Source: Diadophis punctatus similis (Eukaryota; Chordata; Lepidosauria; Squamata; Dipsadidae). From it: a DNA stretch of 64,000 nucleotides. The notes beneath the pieces were generated by a model. It ran no database searches and was not told the origin of the DNA. It was given only the letters and a program-made list of their open reading frames with translations. This document shows, piece by piece, positions 1 through 42,125 of the stretch. The stretch is taken from positions 43,344,720-43,408,719 of the forward strand of contig JALIGW010000002.1 in the NCBI GenBank assembly GCA_023053685.1, given 5' to 3'. A program made the translations under genes and the position numbers. Numbering within the stretch: the stretch's first letter is position 1; each line of letters opens with the position of its first letter.

Positions 1-868
<868 letters not shown>

Positions 869-1001
869 CTGTGCCAGTTATAAACAGCTGTACAAACAAT
901 ACCAACATCAAAAATGATTGAACAATTAAAAACAATACAATACAGTCACTAGGAGAGCACAGTCATTGAAGAACAGTACAGTCATTTTACCGGCTCCACA
1001 C

Positions 1002-1391
1002 CAGTGGTGGGTTCCTGCCATAGCTCCGGTAGGGAGCGGCCAATTGCACTGGTCCATCGCGCGCGTCGCCATCTTTTTCTGACAAGTTTTGGGCGATTTT
1101 GCTTCTGGGCATGCGCAGAAGCAAAATCGCGCCAAAATCTCGCAAGGGGACGCGTGCGCGCTTGAGATTTCAGTGTGATTTTGCTTCTGCGCATGTGCGG
1201 AAGCAAAATCACGCCAAAATCTCACGCACACGCGCGTCCCCTCACAAGATTTTGGCGTGATTTTGCTTCCGCGCATGCCCAGAAGCAAAATCGCACAAGG
1301 GGGCACACACGCATAGCGAGTGAGCACGCGCCCAAAATGTGGAGATGCGCGTGCAGCGCACTGGCATGGGTAAGTGAGCAACCTGCCCCTG
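1002..1391. mobile_element. Non-autonomous hAT element with internal palindrome array
   Basis: A 390-bp element starting CAGTGGTGGG and ending CCCCTG, flanked by a perfect 8-bp target duplication CTCCACAC (994-1001 and 1392-1399). The 8-bp duplication and CAG..CTG ends are hAT hallmarks. Inside are three 34-bp palindromes built on GATTTTGCTTCTGCGCATG (1095-1128, 1177-1210, 1259-1292), 82 bp apart. No transposase is encoded. Confidence 0.8.
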
Positions 1392-1399
1392 CTCCACAC

Positions 1400-2496
1400 C
1401 ACTCTCTGAATACCAGGCCAGATGGCAAAGCCAAGTCTTCTGTCCCTTCCAGAAGGCTATCAAAGTCGGGACAGCTTGATCTTGGGTGGAATGATCTTCT
1501 ATAGGAAGGTTGCAGCAGCAGAAAAGGCCTTCTTCCTGGATCTAACCAGACGACATTAAATAATGGATGGAATCTATATCAAGTGAGGGAGATGGTCCCT
1601 CAAATTACCTGGCCTTTTGCGACATAGGACTTTATAGGTTATCACCAACATCTTAAATTGGTTGGTAATTATCTTTATTTTTTCCTTGTATAATTCAATG
1701 GATTATGATAACATAAAAGCATCTAAAACATTATGATTGGAATGATCCTTGAATTTTTTGCCATCTTGCCAGCAATCTATAGACTGGAGAGAGAATTCAC
1801 CATGTAATGCTAATTGAATAGATTTGAATGTCATCTTATTATGAACCATGATTTTAGAGAGTGTTCAGCTTTTTTTACTGTAACAAGAGTTTTAACTTTT
1901 TATCTGCAACATGTTAAACTTAACTCTGCTATAGCTTAGTAAATGTCTTCACTACTACTCTATGCTAGCTACCTTCTAAGGTCCTCGATAATGATAGGAG
2001 AATGATAGGTAATATAGCCTGTATTATGGATCCCTTTTCAATGAGATTCTTTAGTTGACCTCAGTGGCCAGAGGTCTCCATAAATTTATATTTATCTACT
2101 CATTTTTATTGCAGCAATTCAATTTATTTTTTGAATGTTTTGCTCTTAGAGGCCATCTGAAATGTAATAGGAAATAAAACACATTTCTTTTTTTTTTAAG
2201 AGAAAGATTTCAAATAAATATTTTGATCTCTTTCAATCAGTAACCTATGATTTAAAATGTCTATCTCTGGCTAGTGAGCTGTAATAGAAAATAAATTGCC
2301 ATTAAAGGAAATAGCAAAGATAAATGTTTTAGATAAATGGAACTAGTGGAGGATAAATGGTGATCATTTAGTTATAAATCTGCCTTCTCATAGCAGACAA
2401 CACCCCCACATTTAGTCTACAAACCCCATCATGCACAGCTAGCATGGTCTGAAGAAAGCCTCCAAAGCACATTCATTTTTTTAAAAAATTATGATT
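1400..2496. other. Intergenic sequence, nothing recognised
   Basis: AT-rich, with only short open frames that lack similarity. No repeat family could be named with confidence. Confidence 0.5.
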
Positions 2497-2645
2497 GAAT
2501 CTATATATATAAAAGCAAAAACCACTCACACATTAATCACAAAATCTCCAGAATCGTAAAGCCTACAAACTTGAAATTTGCCATGTATGTTCCTCTTGGC
2601 TTCTAGGTGCTCACTAAGAAAGGATTTTTCAAAATGACCATCGGA
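2497..2645 (+). mobile_element. Possible Helitron-like 5' end
   Basis: Begins TCTATATATATAAAAGC after an A, like the TC-start termini of non-autonomous vertebrate Helitrons. It runs into the (ATT)n tract and no CTAG hairpin terminus was found. Confidence 0.35.
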
Positions 2646-2661
2646 GCATGAGTATTTCTTA

Positions 2662-3551
<890 letters not shown>

Positions 3552-3559
3552 TGCACTAG

Positions 3560-3820
3560 CAGGTCCGGTCCGGTTTGGGTGTACCGGTAGCGGTGGCCGC
3601 CGGTGGTTTGGAGAACCAGTAGCGGCGGCAGCGTGAGGCTCCGCCCTCCCACCCGGACATCGCCATTTTCTTTTTTTAACCCTCTGCAAATGTGCAAAAA
3701 CTTCTGCGCATGCTCAGAGGGTGAAAAACCACGCGTGATGGTGGCACGCGTGCAAGCAAAGTGAGAGCGCTTGCACAAATTGCGCGCTTCCGAACCGGTA
3801 GGGAAGGTAAGTAAAATCTG
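3560..3820. mobile_element. Non-autonomous hAT element (CCGGTAGCGG family)
   Basis: 261 bp beginning CAGGTCCGG and ending AAATCTG, flanked by a perfect 8-bp duplication TGCACTAG (3552-3559 and 3821-3828). It shares the ACCGGTAGCGG and CTTCTGCGCATG segments with the elements at 1002, 17477 and 50197. Confidence 0.82.
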
Positions 3821-3828
3821 TGCACTAG

Positions 3829-4366
3829 TCTGCTGCTGTTGCTAGAGATTCCTGTGCACATGGACGTGTATATTTATATATTCATAAGCCAAAGAGATGG
3901 ATCTTTAAAATGCAGTGCAGTGCAAGCTAATTTGTACTCTGTTAATTTTGCACTTTGGGAAATAGAAATATTAAAGGAAACTAATTCAGGTTCACTTACT
4001 ACATTAACAAGCAATAGGAAGAATTAATTCAGACAAATATTAATATTCAAACAGAGAAACAATTTATTTATTTTTTACACACAACCAGAAAGCATGGAGA
4101 AAGTAGTTCAATTTTACACAGAGAAAATTAGTTTAGTTTACATGCTCACATCATAGCACAAGGTTGTGCAACTTTTTAAAGCTAGGGAAGCAATTCCAAG
4201 AGGCTTATATCCTTCTAAGAGCTTAAAGGGGTTGTAGCTAATGATTGATATAACTAGAATGGAGGTGTGTACTAGGATTTAAAGAGTGAAACTGGTAGCA
4301 TCTTGCAGGAGCATATGGTATCTGTTGTGCTCAGTTGTTCTTTATCTTAATTTGAGAAAAGCTATC
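3829..4366. other. Intergenic sequence, nothing recognised
   Basis: AT-rich, with no supported gene or repeat. Confidence 0.5.
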
Positions 4367-4374
4367 ATTTAAAT

Positions 4375-4448
4375 TAAGCTATGCTGGCTGAAGAATTCTT
4401 GAAGTTGAAGTCCACAAGTCTTACAGTTGCCAAGTTTGGGGACCCCTG
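4375..4448 (-). mobile_element. hAT terminal fragment (GGGGTCCCCAAACTTGG family)
   Basis: Ends in CCAAGTTTGGGGACCCCTG, followed by ATTTAAAA; ATTTAAAT precedes the piece (7 of 8 bases match). The left terminus is deleted. A related piece in the opposite orientation is at 14055-14125. Confidence 0.6.
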
Positions 4449-4523
4449 ATTTAAAAGGTCTACTATTGGGCCTTTAGCCTACACAAAATCTGAAGCACCT
4501 GTTCAAACAATAAAACCCATGTG

Positions 4524-4680
4524 GCATCCTGGTTAAGTTGCCTATTCAAGTCCAACCTTAGCTATGAAGGCCCAATAGGTGACCTTGGACCCACCATTCT
4601 CCCTTAGCCTAACATGTTTTACAAGGTTGCAGAGTGCATATATGTGTCATTTTTAGCTTGTAACGGAAAAGTGGGCTATA
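4524..4680 (+). repeat. Old tRNA-derived SINE fragment
   Basis: Degraded sequence with GTGACCTTGGACCCACCATTCTC, the same body as the SINE pieces at 27808 and 30718. Confidence 0.45.
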
Positions 4681-5959
4681 CCTCTGGTAACAATAGAAAT
4701 ACATCCAAAATATAATCAACTCTACCCACTGTGGGTATCCTACTTAACATTTCTAATCCTAAGGACACAAAAGGCTAAAAGAAAACTCTCAAATTCAAAT
4801 TCGGATGAAATGACACTCCAGTGAAATATTAAAGCTGTAAACAAGAGTTTTAGAGGTCAAGAGAAAATTGATTTCTAATTAAAGGGGAGCCAAGGGGGTC
4901 AAAGTTTTAGAGACAACAGAGGAAAGGCAGTTTACCTGCTGCCGAAGCAGCATGCCAAAGGATTTCTGTACAGAAAAATGCTGCTTGCAGTATTTGGGAC
5001 TTAGTTCAATATTTATAAAAGGCAACATGTTAAGTTTATATAGACATCATCCAAAAGGCTATTATTCAGAAAGAAAGTTTTCCAGGAAATAAAACTGATG
5101 GTGGCATTAGGGCAATACAAGAAAAAGCTAATCTAATACTAGAGGCACACAAGCCCAAATAATTTAGATTTAGAAATAGTGAATAGTTCCTATTGGTCTG
5201 AATCAGCTCTTGGATTGGTGGACTCATTATTTGACTGGTAAAAGCTATTTCCCTGAGCACTCAACATCAAGTAGATGCATTACTTTCCCAACAGAGCTTT
5301 CAGCACGCCAATTCAAATTGCTGAAATCTTGATTGTACAGAACCTTTCATCTATCAATGGAGAGAATTACAAACTTTTCTTCTCTATGTAGCTTCTGGTT
5401 GTATATGGTTAGGATTGGCTGACAGTTGCAGACATTTTGTTGAGATGAAATCTCCGGATGGACAAGAAGAAACCAAAATTTATGGCTGCCCTTTTGCTTT
5501 CTAACACTATTGACTTTATTTACTTCAGTTACATTGCATATATGTATTTTTTTCCCTCTGTTTGTATGGCCAGACAGGAATATAAAATTTGTTCCCATAT
5601 GCTCATGGCAGTCATTGCCTTAGATTCTGTTTCTTTTTCTATAGATACAGTACTGGTTGAATGGCTGTTCAGATGCAAAAATGCAGGATGGAAAATTAAC
5701 ATAAATGACACAGTAACTTGTGTACTCCGTTTACTGAGTTTTTCATGAGATTTATGGACTAATAGCTCGTCACAGGTGCTAGGATCAATCTTTGTATTTA
5801 TCTCCTATGAAGTTTAAAGAAAGCTGTTTTTTGCTTTTTTTCGAATTCAACCTACACTTTACGTCCTCAAACTGAAAGAAACATTACAACATGGAATCTG
5901 CTGTATACGTACTCCTCAGGTTACAAGTAGTTACAGCTTAACTAACCATTGCCATAATA
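4681..5959. other. Intergenic sequence, nothing recognised
   Basis: AT-rich. The longest open frames (around 5458-5748 plus and 5347-5598 minus) look like chance frames without similarity. Confidence 0.5.
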
Positions 5960-6199
5960 CCATGTTTTCCCCAAAATAAGACCCTGCCTTATATTTTTTT
6001 GAACCCCAAAATAAGCGCTTGGCCTTATTTTTGGGGAAGTCTTATTATTTTGGGGCGCGTGGAGCAAGACGGGGCTCCTCTTGCTGTCTTACCTGATTTC
6101 CAGCACTGTCTCCCTAACCCTAACCAGAGGAAATGGCAGGGACCGGCTGCACATGCGTTTAAATATTTTCGGGGAGGGCTTCTTTTCAGGGAAACACGG
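5960..6199. mobile_element. Short TA-flanked DNA transposon (MITE)
   Basis: 240 bp with inverted ends CCATGTTTTCCCC and GGGAAACACGG, bounded by TA on both sides (5958-5959 and 6200-6201). This fits a Tc1/mariner-type target duplication. The same right end recurs at 8407 and 31896. No transposase is present. Confidence 0.65.
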
Positions 6200-6274
6200 T
6201 ACTGTTTAAAGGTACTTCTTTCAACATTGGAATCTATAAGATGTTAAAGCAATAAAGCATGTAAGCCTGCTTAG

Positions 6275-6300
6275 TAATAGCAATAGCACTTAGACTTATG
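6275..6300 (-). repeat. SINE 3' end fragment
   Basis: Matches the reversed 3' end (AATAGCAATAGCACTTAGAC) of the SINE at 25451. Confidence 0.5.
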
Positions 6301-6639
6301 AGGGTATCCTAATGAGGGTAGAAAGAGCAGAATGTAGTTCTCTGCAGCTTTATTTCTGCAATACAGAAGATATGTGAGCTGTATGATCATATATTTTGAT
6401 CATGTCTCTAGATTATAATCTTGTACAAAAAGTCACAGTTGCAATACAGTTTAATTGCAGAATGCCTGTTTATTTGGGAAGTCTATGAACTTTAGTTTTC
6501 AAGAAGCATCTTTTATATTGCAGAGAATAGAAAATGCCCAATTTTTGTCATCATATATGTCTGTCACCAAGAAGCCAGGGGAACCTAGTCTTCTGTGGCT
6601 AAAAAAGGAATTCATCTTAATGTCCACTATGCTAAAGTT

Positions 6640-8407
6640 TGTTTTTCCGAGAGGGGCGGGGTGGCCGTGAGACACGTGTCCTACCTGACACTTGTAGCTC
6701 TGTCGCGTTCCTCGGCGTTGTGTCCAGGGAAGCCCATTGTAAAAGAAAACTTCTCGTGAGTTCGAGAAGTTTGATTGAACTCGTGAGAAGTTTTCTTTCA
6801 CAATGGGCTTCCCTGGACACAATGCCGAGGAATGTGATGGAGCTTGAAAGGTAAGACGCGCATCTCGCGCCCCACCCCGCCCCACCTGCCACCTCCAAAT
6901 TGCATCCCTAAAGGGGGCGGGTGGCTAAGCAAGGGGCAGGAGCCCTGTTTTGCCTGGCCTGGGAGGCGGGAGAGAAGAGACGGCAAGGGGAGCTATGTCT
7001 CACTCCACGCTTCTCGCTTCTCCCCCATCCCACCTGCCAACCCTCTCTTCAAATTCCTTCAAATGTGCTTCCACTTTTCACTTTCACATCACATGTTGAT
7101 CCCACAACTGCTGTTAGAAAGTGAAGCATTCGAGAATTGTTATAAATGCCCTCAAAAGCAGGAGATTGTGGAGGTCCTTTGCCTGTACTCTGCCCCTGGT
7201 GCTGCTTCCTCCAGGGGCGGCTCCTTTGCCGCTACCCGGGGGAGCCACCATTGTGGCTCTTGGTCTGCCCGCAGCCCCAGGGCTGAGGTTCCCATTGGAG
7301 CTGGCTGGGGATGGGTTGGCTTTGCGGGAAGCGGCGGCGGCAGCGGTAGCAAGAATGGTGGTGGCCAGAGGCGACGGCGGAGGAGGCCCCGAGGAAGGCG
7401 CAGCAGGTGGAGGGGAGGGCAGCGGCAGCGGTTGTTTCATCATGGTGCTGGCAGTGGCGAGAAAAAGGGCCGGGCGCCCCTGCTCTCTGCTCAGCACACG
7501 TTCAAGGCCGTCGAGCGAAAAGGATGGCGGAAAAAAGAATACAAAAAAGCCGAGCGGAGAAGGGGAGGGCAACAGAGACCCTTGCCCCGTGCACGCCTCC
7601 CGGGCTTTGACTTTATGCGCTGCCTCTAAAGCGTCGAGTTCAAAAACAAAAAAGGGAAGGGGAAAAAAATGGGCGATCCGTCAAGGCAGCCATGGCACGT
7701 CAAGAAGCCTGGCTGTTTCAGTCGGGCTGCCGTGTCTTCTCTGGGTTCCTCTGGGTTCTGCCTCCGACGCGTTTTGAAATGTTTGGTGTTAACTCATGCT
7801 CAGTGGTGCGGCATGGCGATCGGCAGCGGGAAAGAGCTGAGGCGGCAGGAGGGCCCCACTACGAGCCTGAGTCGCCCGGCGAGCCAGAGGTGCAGGGAGG
7901 CAGATCCTGGGGCAGGCAGGTGGAAGGGCACTTTTGTGTCTCTCCACATCGCTGTGGGGCAGAGGATAGGGCACGGGCCTCTCCCCCCCTCCCGCCACGC
8001 TGGCTCCAGAGCCTCTATCCCTGCCTCGCCTGCTCCTCCTTGCAGGCAGGAGCGTGTTTCAAACTGCTGCCGGAGGCAGACCCCAGGAGCCAAGCCAGTC
8101 CCATGGGGTGTGCGCGTCTTGTGTCAGTGCCTGTGCACACCCACCTCTCACTTGCTCTCTCTCTCTCCTGGCCAAGAGTGCCCGCCGTAAAAAGAGCGGC
8201 TTGGAACAAATGGAAGCTACAGGGCAAGGGAGCGGCTGCCTCTGTTGTCCCTGAATGGGCTCGGCCCGGGTGCATGGGGCATGTCTCCTCCTTTCCTCAG
8301 AAAGCTGTTGGGGGGACTTATTTTTGGGGGGGCTTATTTCAGCGCATGCCCTGAAAAGCCCGGTTGGGCTTAATATCAGGACATGTCCTATTTTCGGGGA
8401 AACACGG
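6640..8407. mobile_element. GC-rich block with fold-back, ending in the GGGAAACACGG terminus
   Basis: About 1.8 kb, markedly GC- and CpG-rich in an AT-rich setting. The right end (8285-8407) is a clear terminus of the 5960-type element, TTTTCGGGGAAACACGG followed by TA. The left end is not clear. The block contains a long hairpin (6667-6870), a GGC/GGA-rich stretch (7320-7440) and many overlapping open frames. The longest, 261 codons at 6844-7629 plus, is low-complexity and has no recognisable domain. I read the block as a transposon carrying extra GC-rich DNA; an unrelated CpG island of an unknown gene is the alternative. Confidence 0.45.
6708..6832. repeat. Fold-back inverted repeat, arms about 58 bp
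   Basis: The left arm (6708-6765) starts TTCCTCGGCGTTGTGTCCAG, and the right arm (6774-6832) is nearly its exact reverse complement. Weaker pairing extends the arms outward to about 6667 and 6870. The loop is only a few bases. Confidence 0.88.
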
Positions 8408-8409
8408 TA

Positions 8410-9419
8410 GGCAACTGAGAACATAATTTCCTTTTCCTTTAGTCCTGAAAAAATGGTAAGGTTGTGTCTTCAATAATGCAAGAGTTTGCAGGAGTGAGAG
8501 TGCAATCTCTGGAAGTCTTAATAATAATTAGTCTATTCCATTTTGAAACATAGCCCAACTGTTTTTCTCTTCTACTCTAGAAATTGTTAGCTGATGGCCT
8601 TGTGGGTAAAACATTGGATTATTCCTCACTGATTTCCACCCCCACAATCCTTCACTGTGCTTGTTTTATTGCAAAATGTATTTTTCCGGGGGGGAGGGGG
8701 GAGAGAAGGAAAATAGATTCTAACTACAGTTAAAAAGAAAAAATGTAGTCATTAGATAAGATTCTTTTTCTATAAAGGCTCAATTCAGTTAATATTAAAT
8801 TAATTGAAAAAGACCTGGGTAGGATCTCTGAAAGCATATCTTAGGGCACTGTACAATAAAATAACCTATACCCTATCTCCATTTAATGTATGCTATATCT
8901 CTATTTAATTATTAAGAAACTCATTTCTAACACTCAAAAACTTTTGTTTTGACTAATCTCTCTGTAATATATAATAGTGAATACAGTTAATAAGTTAATT
9001 CAGTATTTTACTGAAATGAACTGCAGTTTCACTCAAAACAATACTATAAGGAGGCAGAAACTAAATACATTAAGAAAATGCACTGCGAGGCTATTCTGGT
9101 GTTCTAATAACAGGTCACTTGATTTCCATTGTGTATCAGTATTATATGGATATTACAGCTTTGCAATACTTGTACTTATGAAAATGTGCCTATCCTGATT
9201 TCAACTCCTGTCGCTCCAATGAAAGGCTGTTGCAGATTCTTCTAATATCAAATCATTTAGCTCTATAAGCCTTCTATAATTCCTTTGCTTTTCCCTCAAT
9301 TCTTATAATGGGAATGTGAAAGTGCAGATTTTGAACTGTGTAAAATAATCCAAATTAGACCTATTTTGTACTAGTCACAAAAGATCTCATGCACACAGAG
9401 GTCATGATGAAATCACAGG
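8410..9419. other. Sequence 3' of PJA2, no gene
   Basis: AT-rich. It may include distal PJA2 3' UTR if the polyadenylation signal at 8665-8670 is used. Nothing else was recognised. Confidence 0.45.
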
Positions 9420-9972
9420 GTAATTCTTTGATTATATGCTGTTTATTTTCAGTGAAACCAAATTATGCTACTGATGTTATCACAGAACATCTTCACATTT
9501 GATGCAAATATGAAAGAGTTATATACAAAGTAATTAAGTGGCACTATTTTAAAAGAAATAACCCCCGCCTCCAAAATCATATTATGTAAAACATATCATA
9601 TGCATAACTTGTGTAAGCTCCAACTGCACTGCAGCTGCATTACTTTGAATATAAGTGCCACATTAATGATCATTTTTCAAGACAAACTGAATAATTACCA
9701 TTAGACATTAGTTAAGAGCAATAAGTTTATCGCAGAAAACTAGTGCAACCTTTTTGTTTTTCAGTCTGTTATTCTTCTTATAATTCTAAACCATTTCGTA
9801 AGCACGTATATTCTTGCAAAATGTTTGTGTTGGAATTTCTACATGTTTTTGTGTATGTGTGTACAGTATGCCACATACACAGGCGCACATACAAAACCAA
9901 TTTCAGGTTATCATTAAATAAAAGAACTTTACAGTACAATGTGATGGGATAAATTCTTGTTCAGGTATTCCT
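9420..9972 (-). other. PJA2: PJA2 3' UTR (distal end uncertain)
   Basis: AT-rich sequence following the stop codon. The first AATAAA on the minus strand is at 9447-9442, which would give a 3' UTR of about 550 bases. A second AATAAA at 8670-8665 would give about 1.3 kb. Mammalian PJA2 has a longer 3' UTR, so both ends may be used. No repeat is seen between the stop and 9420. Confidence 0.5.
9442..9447 (-). terminator. Candidate polyadenylation signal (proximal)
   Basis: Minus-strand AATAAA, the first downstream of the PJA2 stop. A distal alternative lies at 8665-8670. Confidence 0.4.
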
Positions 9973-38561
<28,589 letters not shown>

Positions 38562-38763
38562 CACTGCAAAAGAGGGGGAGAGGGGAAAGGAGGAAAATGT
38601 AATTCTAAATAGAACATATTTTAATAAATTAAATTTTAATTTTAATGGTAAACATATTTGTGGTATAAATATAAATGCTAACAAAAGAATATCAATTAGC
38701 ATGAAAGCAAAGAATCAATTAGCACAATTATTCTAGGGACAGTAATACAGGATTCATGTATAT

Positions 38764-39025
38764 CAGGGGTGTCAAACTTGATTTCATTGAGGGCCGCATC
38801 AGGGTTGTGTTTGATCTTGGGGGCCCAGGATGGGCATGGCCAGCTCAACATCACTCTGTTGGGGGGTCCTGTGGTGGTCTGAGTGCTTTGCCAGCAAAAA
38901 CAGGCTCCCAAGCTCCATTTTCACCTGTGACTGCCTCCTGCAACCCTCTGCCAGAGAAAACAGAGCTTGAGAGGGCTGCCCGCGGTCCTCGTGAGCTCTG
39001 TTTTCACTGGCAGAGGGTTTGCTCT
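38764..39025. mobile_element. hAT-type element, right end missing
   Basis: Starts CAGGGGTGTCAAACTTG and shares GGGCCGCATCAGGGTTGTG with 29018-29422. The sequence breaks off after GGCAGAGGG. Confidence 0.65.
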
Positions 39026-40436
39026 TTATAAATCTTGGGGCTATGGGAAATAAAATGAAGAGACCTGAAAGTTGGGGACATAGCAAGCGAGCAGGTATAG
39101 AAGAGTTCCAAACTGAATTAGGTAAGTGAATTATTTTATATAAGCAAAACTGGAAACAAATCCATACCAGGCAAATACTAAGCATAAATTTAGTTTATTT
39201 ATGTAGTTTATATCTGTCTCAATTAGCAAATGGTTTAGAATTGGTTTGCAATATCATAGGAAGATTTTCAATATCGTTATAAAACTGAGTTTGGGTAATG
39301 CCCATTTTGTTGAAGACTTACCTTTTTGTGATACTATACAGTGACGTAAACATTTTCGTAGTGTATATTAAATAAAATCTTATCGTACAAATCATCTTAG
39401 ACAAAATATTTAATGAAAGATTTTGCTCATGTTCCTCAAAATGTTCAGCTATCTTTTGGGAGGAAAAATTCCTTAATTTCTCAAAGTGTTCCATGACTAT
39501 ATTTGGAATAATGGAAAAGAACCTGACTGACTGACAGACAAACAAACAAATAAAGTTAAAAACTGCTTTGTATTCTGAAGGTCAGCAACTGTCTTTTCAA
39601 ATATTTAATATTTGTAGATTTATAGCCATTTTTTCTTCAGGATCCCAAGGGTAACCTATATAGTATTTCCACTGGGATTTTTTTAGAAATAATCTTGTAA
39701 GATATGTTGGGTTGGGAGATATTTTTCAAGATATCATTGAAACTCTATAACGAGGTATGAATCTGATCCTCCCTAGTCCTAATTTATTACTATAATCACC
39801 ATGCCAGTTACTTATCTTTTAGCTTCATTATAATGTCTTCTTAAAACTGGCATTTTGCATGTCACCATTCCCACCATAAAAATATTTTTGCATATTGTAG
39901 GCATCTGATGGTAAACATTTGTAATAGCATGTATAAAACCATCCACAAAATCCAGCAAGTCCACTAAAAAATTAGGGTTGAAAAGATGAAATGTGAGTAT
40001 GTGTGTCTTGAAAAATTAAATTTATAGGTCGATTGCACTTTAAAATATTTGAGTAGCATTATATAAATTATAATTTAAAACTCAAATTGTATTCCAGTCT
40101 TTAGCAGATGCATCAAAACTCTGAGATACAGAGGATGAGGCTAGTTGCCTTTAATCAATATAAAGCTTCAGAACTTCTTAACTGGTATCTGACATCAGAA
40201 ATGGAAGAAGTTAACTCTTCTTCAACACTTCAATAATAGAGATAAATAATTCTAAAATTAAGAATTGGGGGGGACTATGTGTGTAATGAAACATACGTAG
40301 AACACAGGAGGATCAACACAAATAAATATATTTATTTATTTCAGTATTTAGTTCCTTCTGCAAGTTATCGTTCTTCCAAATTCACATTGTTTGTGTGAAG
40401 TTATACCTACTCCAAATTGGATTGGATGGTCTATCA

Positions 40437-40571
40437 CAGGGATGTCAAACTCGCATTGTCACAGCAGCATCACGTGACATATCGGGACTTTTTTCCCCTT
40501 CGCTAAAAAAGGCGGGGGTGGGGCCAGAACGTGATGCTTCTGGCCTGCAGGCTGCGAGTTTGATACCCCTG
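40437..40571. mobile_element. Short hAT element (GTGTCAAACTCG family)
   Basis: 135 bp from CAGGGATGTCAAACTCG to CGAGTTTGATACCCCTG, flanked by a perfect 8-bp duplication GTCTATCA (40429-40436 and 40572-40579). Confidence 0.85.
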
Positions 40572-41910
40572 GTCTATCACATCTGAATGAAAATTTTATT
40601 CATAATTTTTCTAATTCTTTCACCTTTTATCATTGAAATGAGAATGAACACTGTGATATAGAACTTTGGGCAGTACATTGAAGATTTCATTAGGAGTAGC
40701 TGTATCTTCTCTGCAGGAATTGAAACTACATTAGTTTCAAAGGAAAATAACGAGTCACAACTAGCAAATGTATCCAGCTACATATTAAGATGAAGTCTAA
40801 ATATAATCTTGCTAGTTGAATGAAAAAATTTAATAAGCATATTCTCTTTCAATTTGACTAAACAATTTTAATCTATTATATTTAATCTGCATCATGTTAA
40901 TGCTAGTAATATGATTTCTTCATCTATAATTCAATATATTATATATTGGATTTATATTCAACCAAATAAAAATTTGTATACGTCTGTTTACTTAGTATGA
41001 TTACTCCCAATCCATTGCATCTCTGAATAAGATTGTCCATACACTGCAGCTAAAGAGGTTTTCTGAAGTTTGATTTAACATTAACCAAAGATAGCCAAAG
41101 AATAGAGGAAGAAAGAGTCCTCTCAAGACAAAATCTATGTAAACTCATGATGTGTTTTCAATAGTTTTCTCTGCAACATCTGAACTGTTCCTTATATGTA
41201 GAAAGTTGTTCCTGGGTTCCATGTATATTTTCATCAAAGTCTGATTATTTCAGAATACCTACAATTCAGCAGGGTCCTGTAAGAAAGTACTTCAGTCTGA
41301 GCCATATTTTCCCAGTATGTCTCTTTCTGCCATCTGTCTGTCCATCTGATCTATCATTTTATTTGTCCATGAAACCTGTATGATGCCAATCACATGATTT
41401 TAATTAGCACCTTTTAAACAAAGTTTAAAAGTACTTTTTTTAAGTGCCTAAAAGAAATGGTACATTGCAATTAAGTTGTCCATTGCTTTTTTATAAGGTT
41501 ATTGTCTTCTACAGAAATCTAAAAAAGATACTGACCATATGGGGAGCCAGAATGGTAAGTATTTCATCAGAACATTCCCAATGATGATAGAACCATCCAT
41601 ATGAAATTCAATTTGTTTGGTTTTTAAAATGTATGGACTTATTGCCCATAGATTAATAACATCCATTCCTAAATAATGCAATGACTTGGGTTGTAAACTG
41701 AATATTTAACAAAGTAGACTGTTCTATAAGGTAAATGATGAATTAAATTATGTTATTTATATGCGTGATCATATAAAATTACTTAATAAATAAATACCGG
41801 TAATAGTAAATCAACTTTATTGTGATGACAATGGAATAAGCTCAATATAAACAATCAAATGAATACTGCACAGTAATATTAAGTATTAATATTAAGTATT
41901 AATACTAACC

Positions 41911-42125
41911 TTCAAGCTATCTAGGTATTCATATTAAGTATAATTTGTATTTTTAAAATAAGTAAAATAAGATTAATTACACCTTAGTCAAGCACCTTAA
42001 ATCATCTGTTTCAGATCACATGAAATTTGCCATTAGATATTACTTCAAGCTATCTAGGTATTCATATTAAGCATAATTTGTATTTAAAATTAGTAAAATA
42101 AGATTAATCACACTTTAGTCAAGCA
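41911..42125 (+). repeat. Tandem duplication, 133-bp period
   Basis: The segment TTCAAGCTATCTAGGTATTC... at 41911-41995 recurs at 42044-42125 with few differences. Confidence 0.85.

Noticed and set aside
926..1504. Open frames of 70-158 codons on both strands
   Set aside because: They lie in the palindromic hAT element; repeated HAQKQN-like peptides come from the GCTTCTGCGCATG palindromes.
6844..7629. 261-codon plus-strand frame, with overlapping frames to 8424
   Set aside because: Low-complexity GC-rich composition opens several frames at once on both strands. No domain, start context or splice pattern supports a protein.
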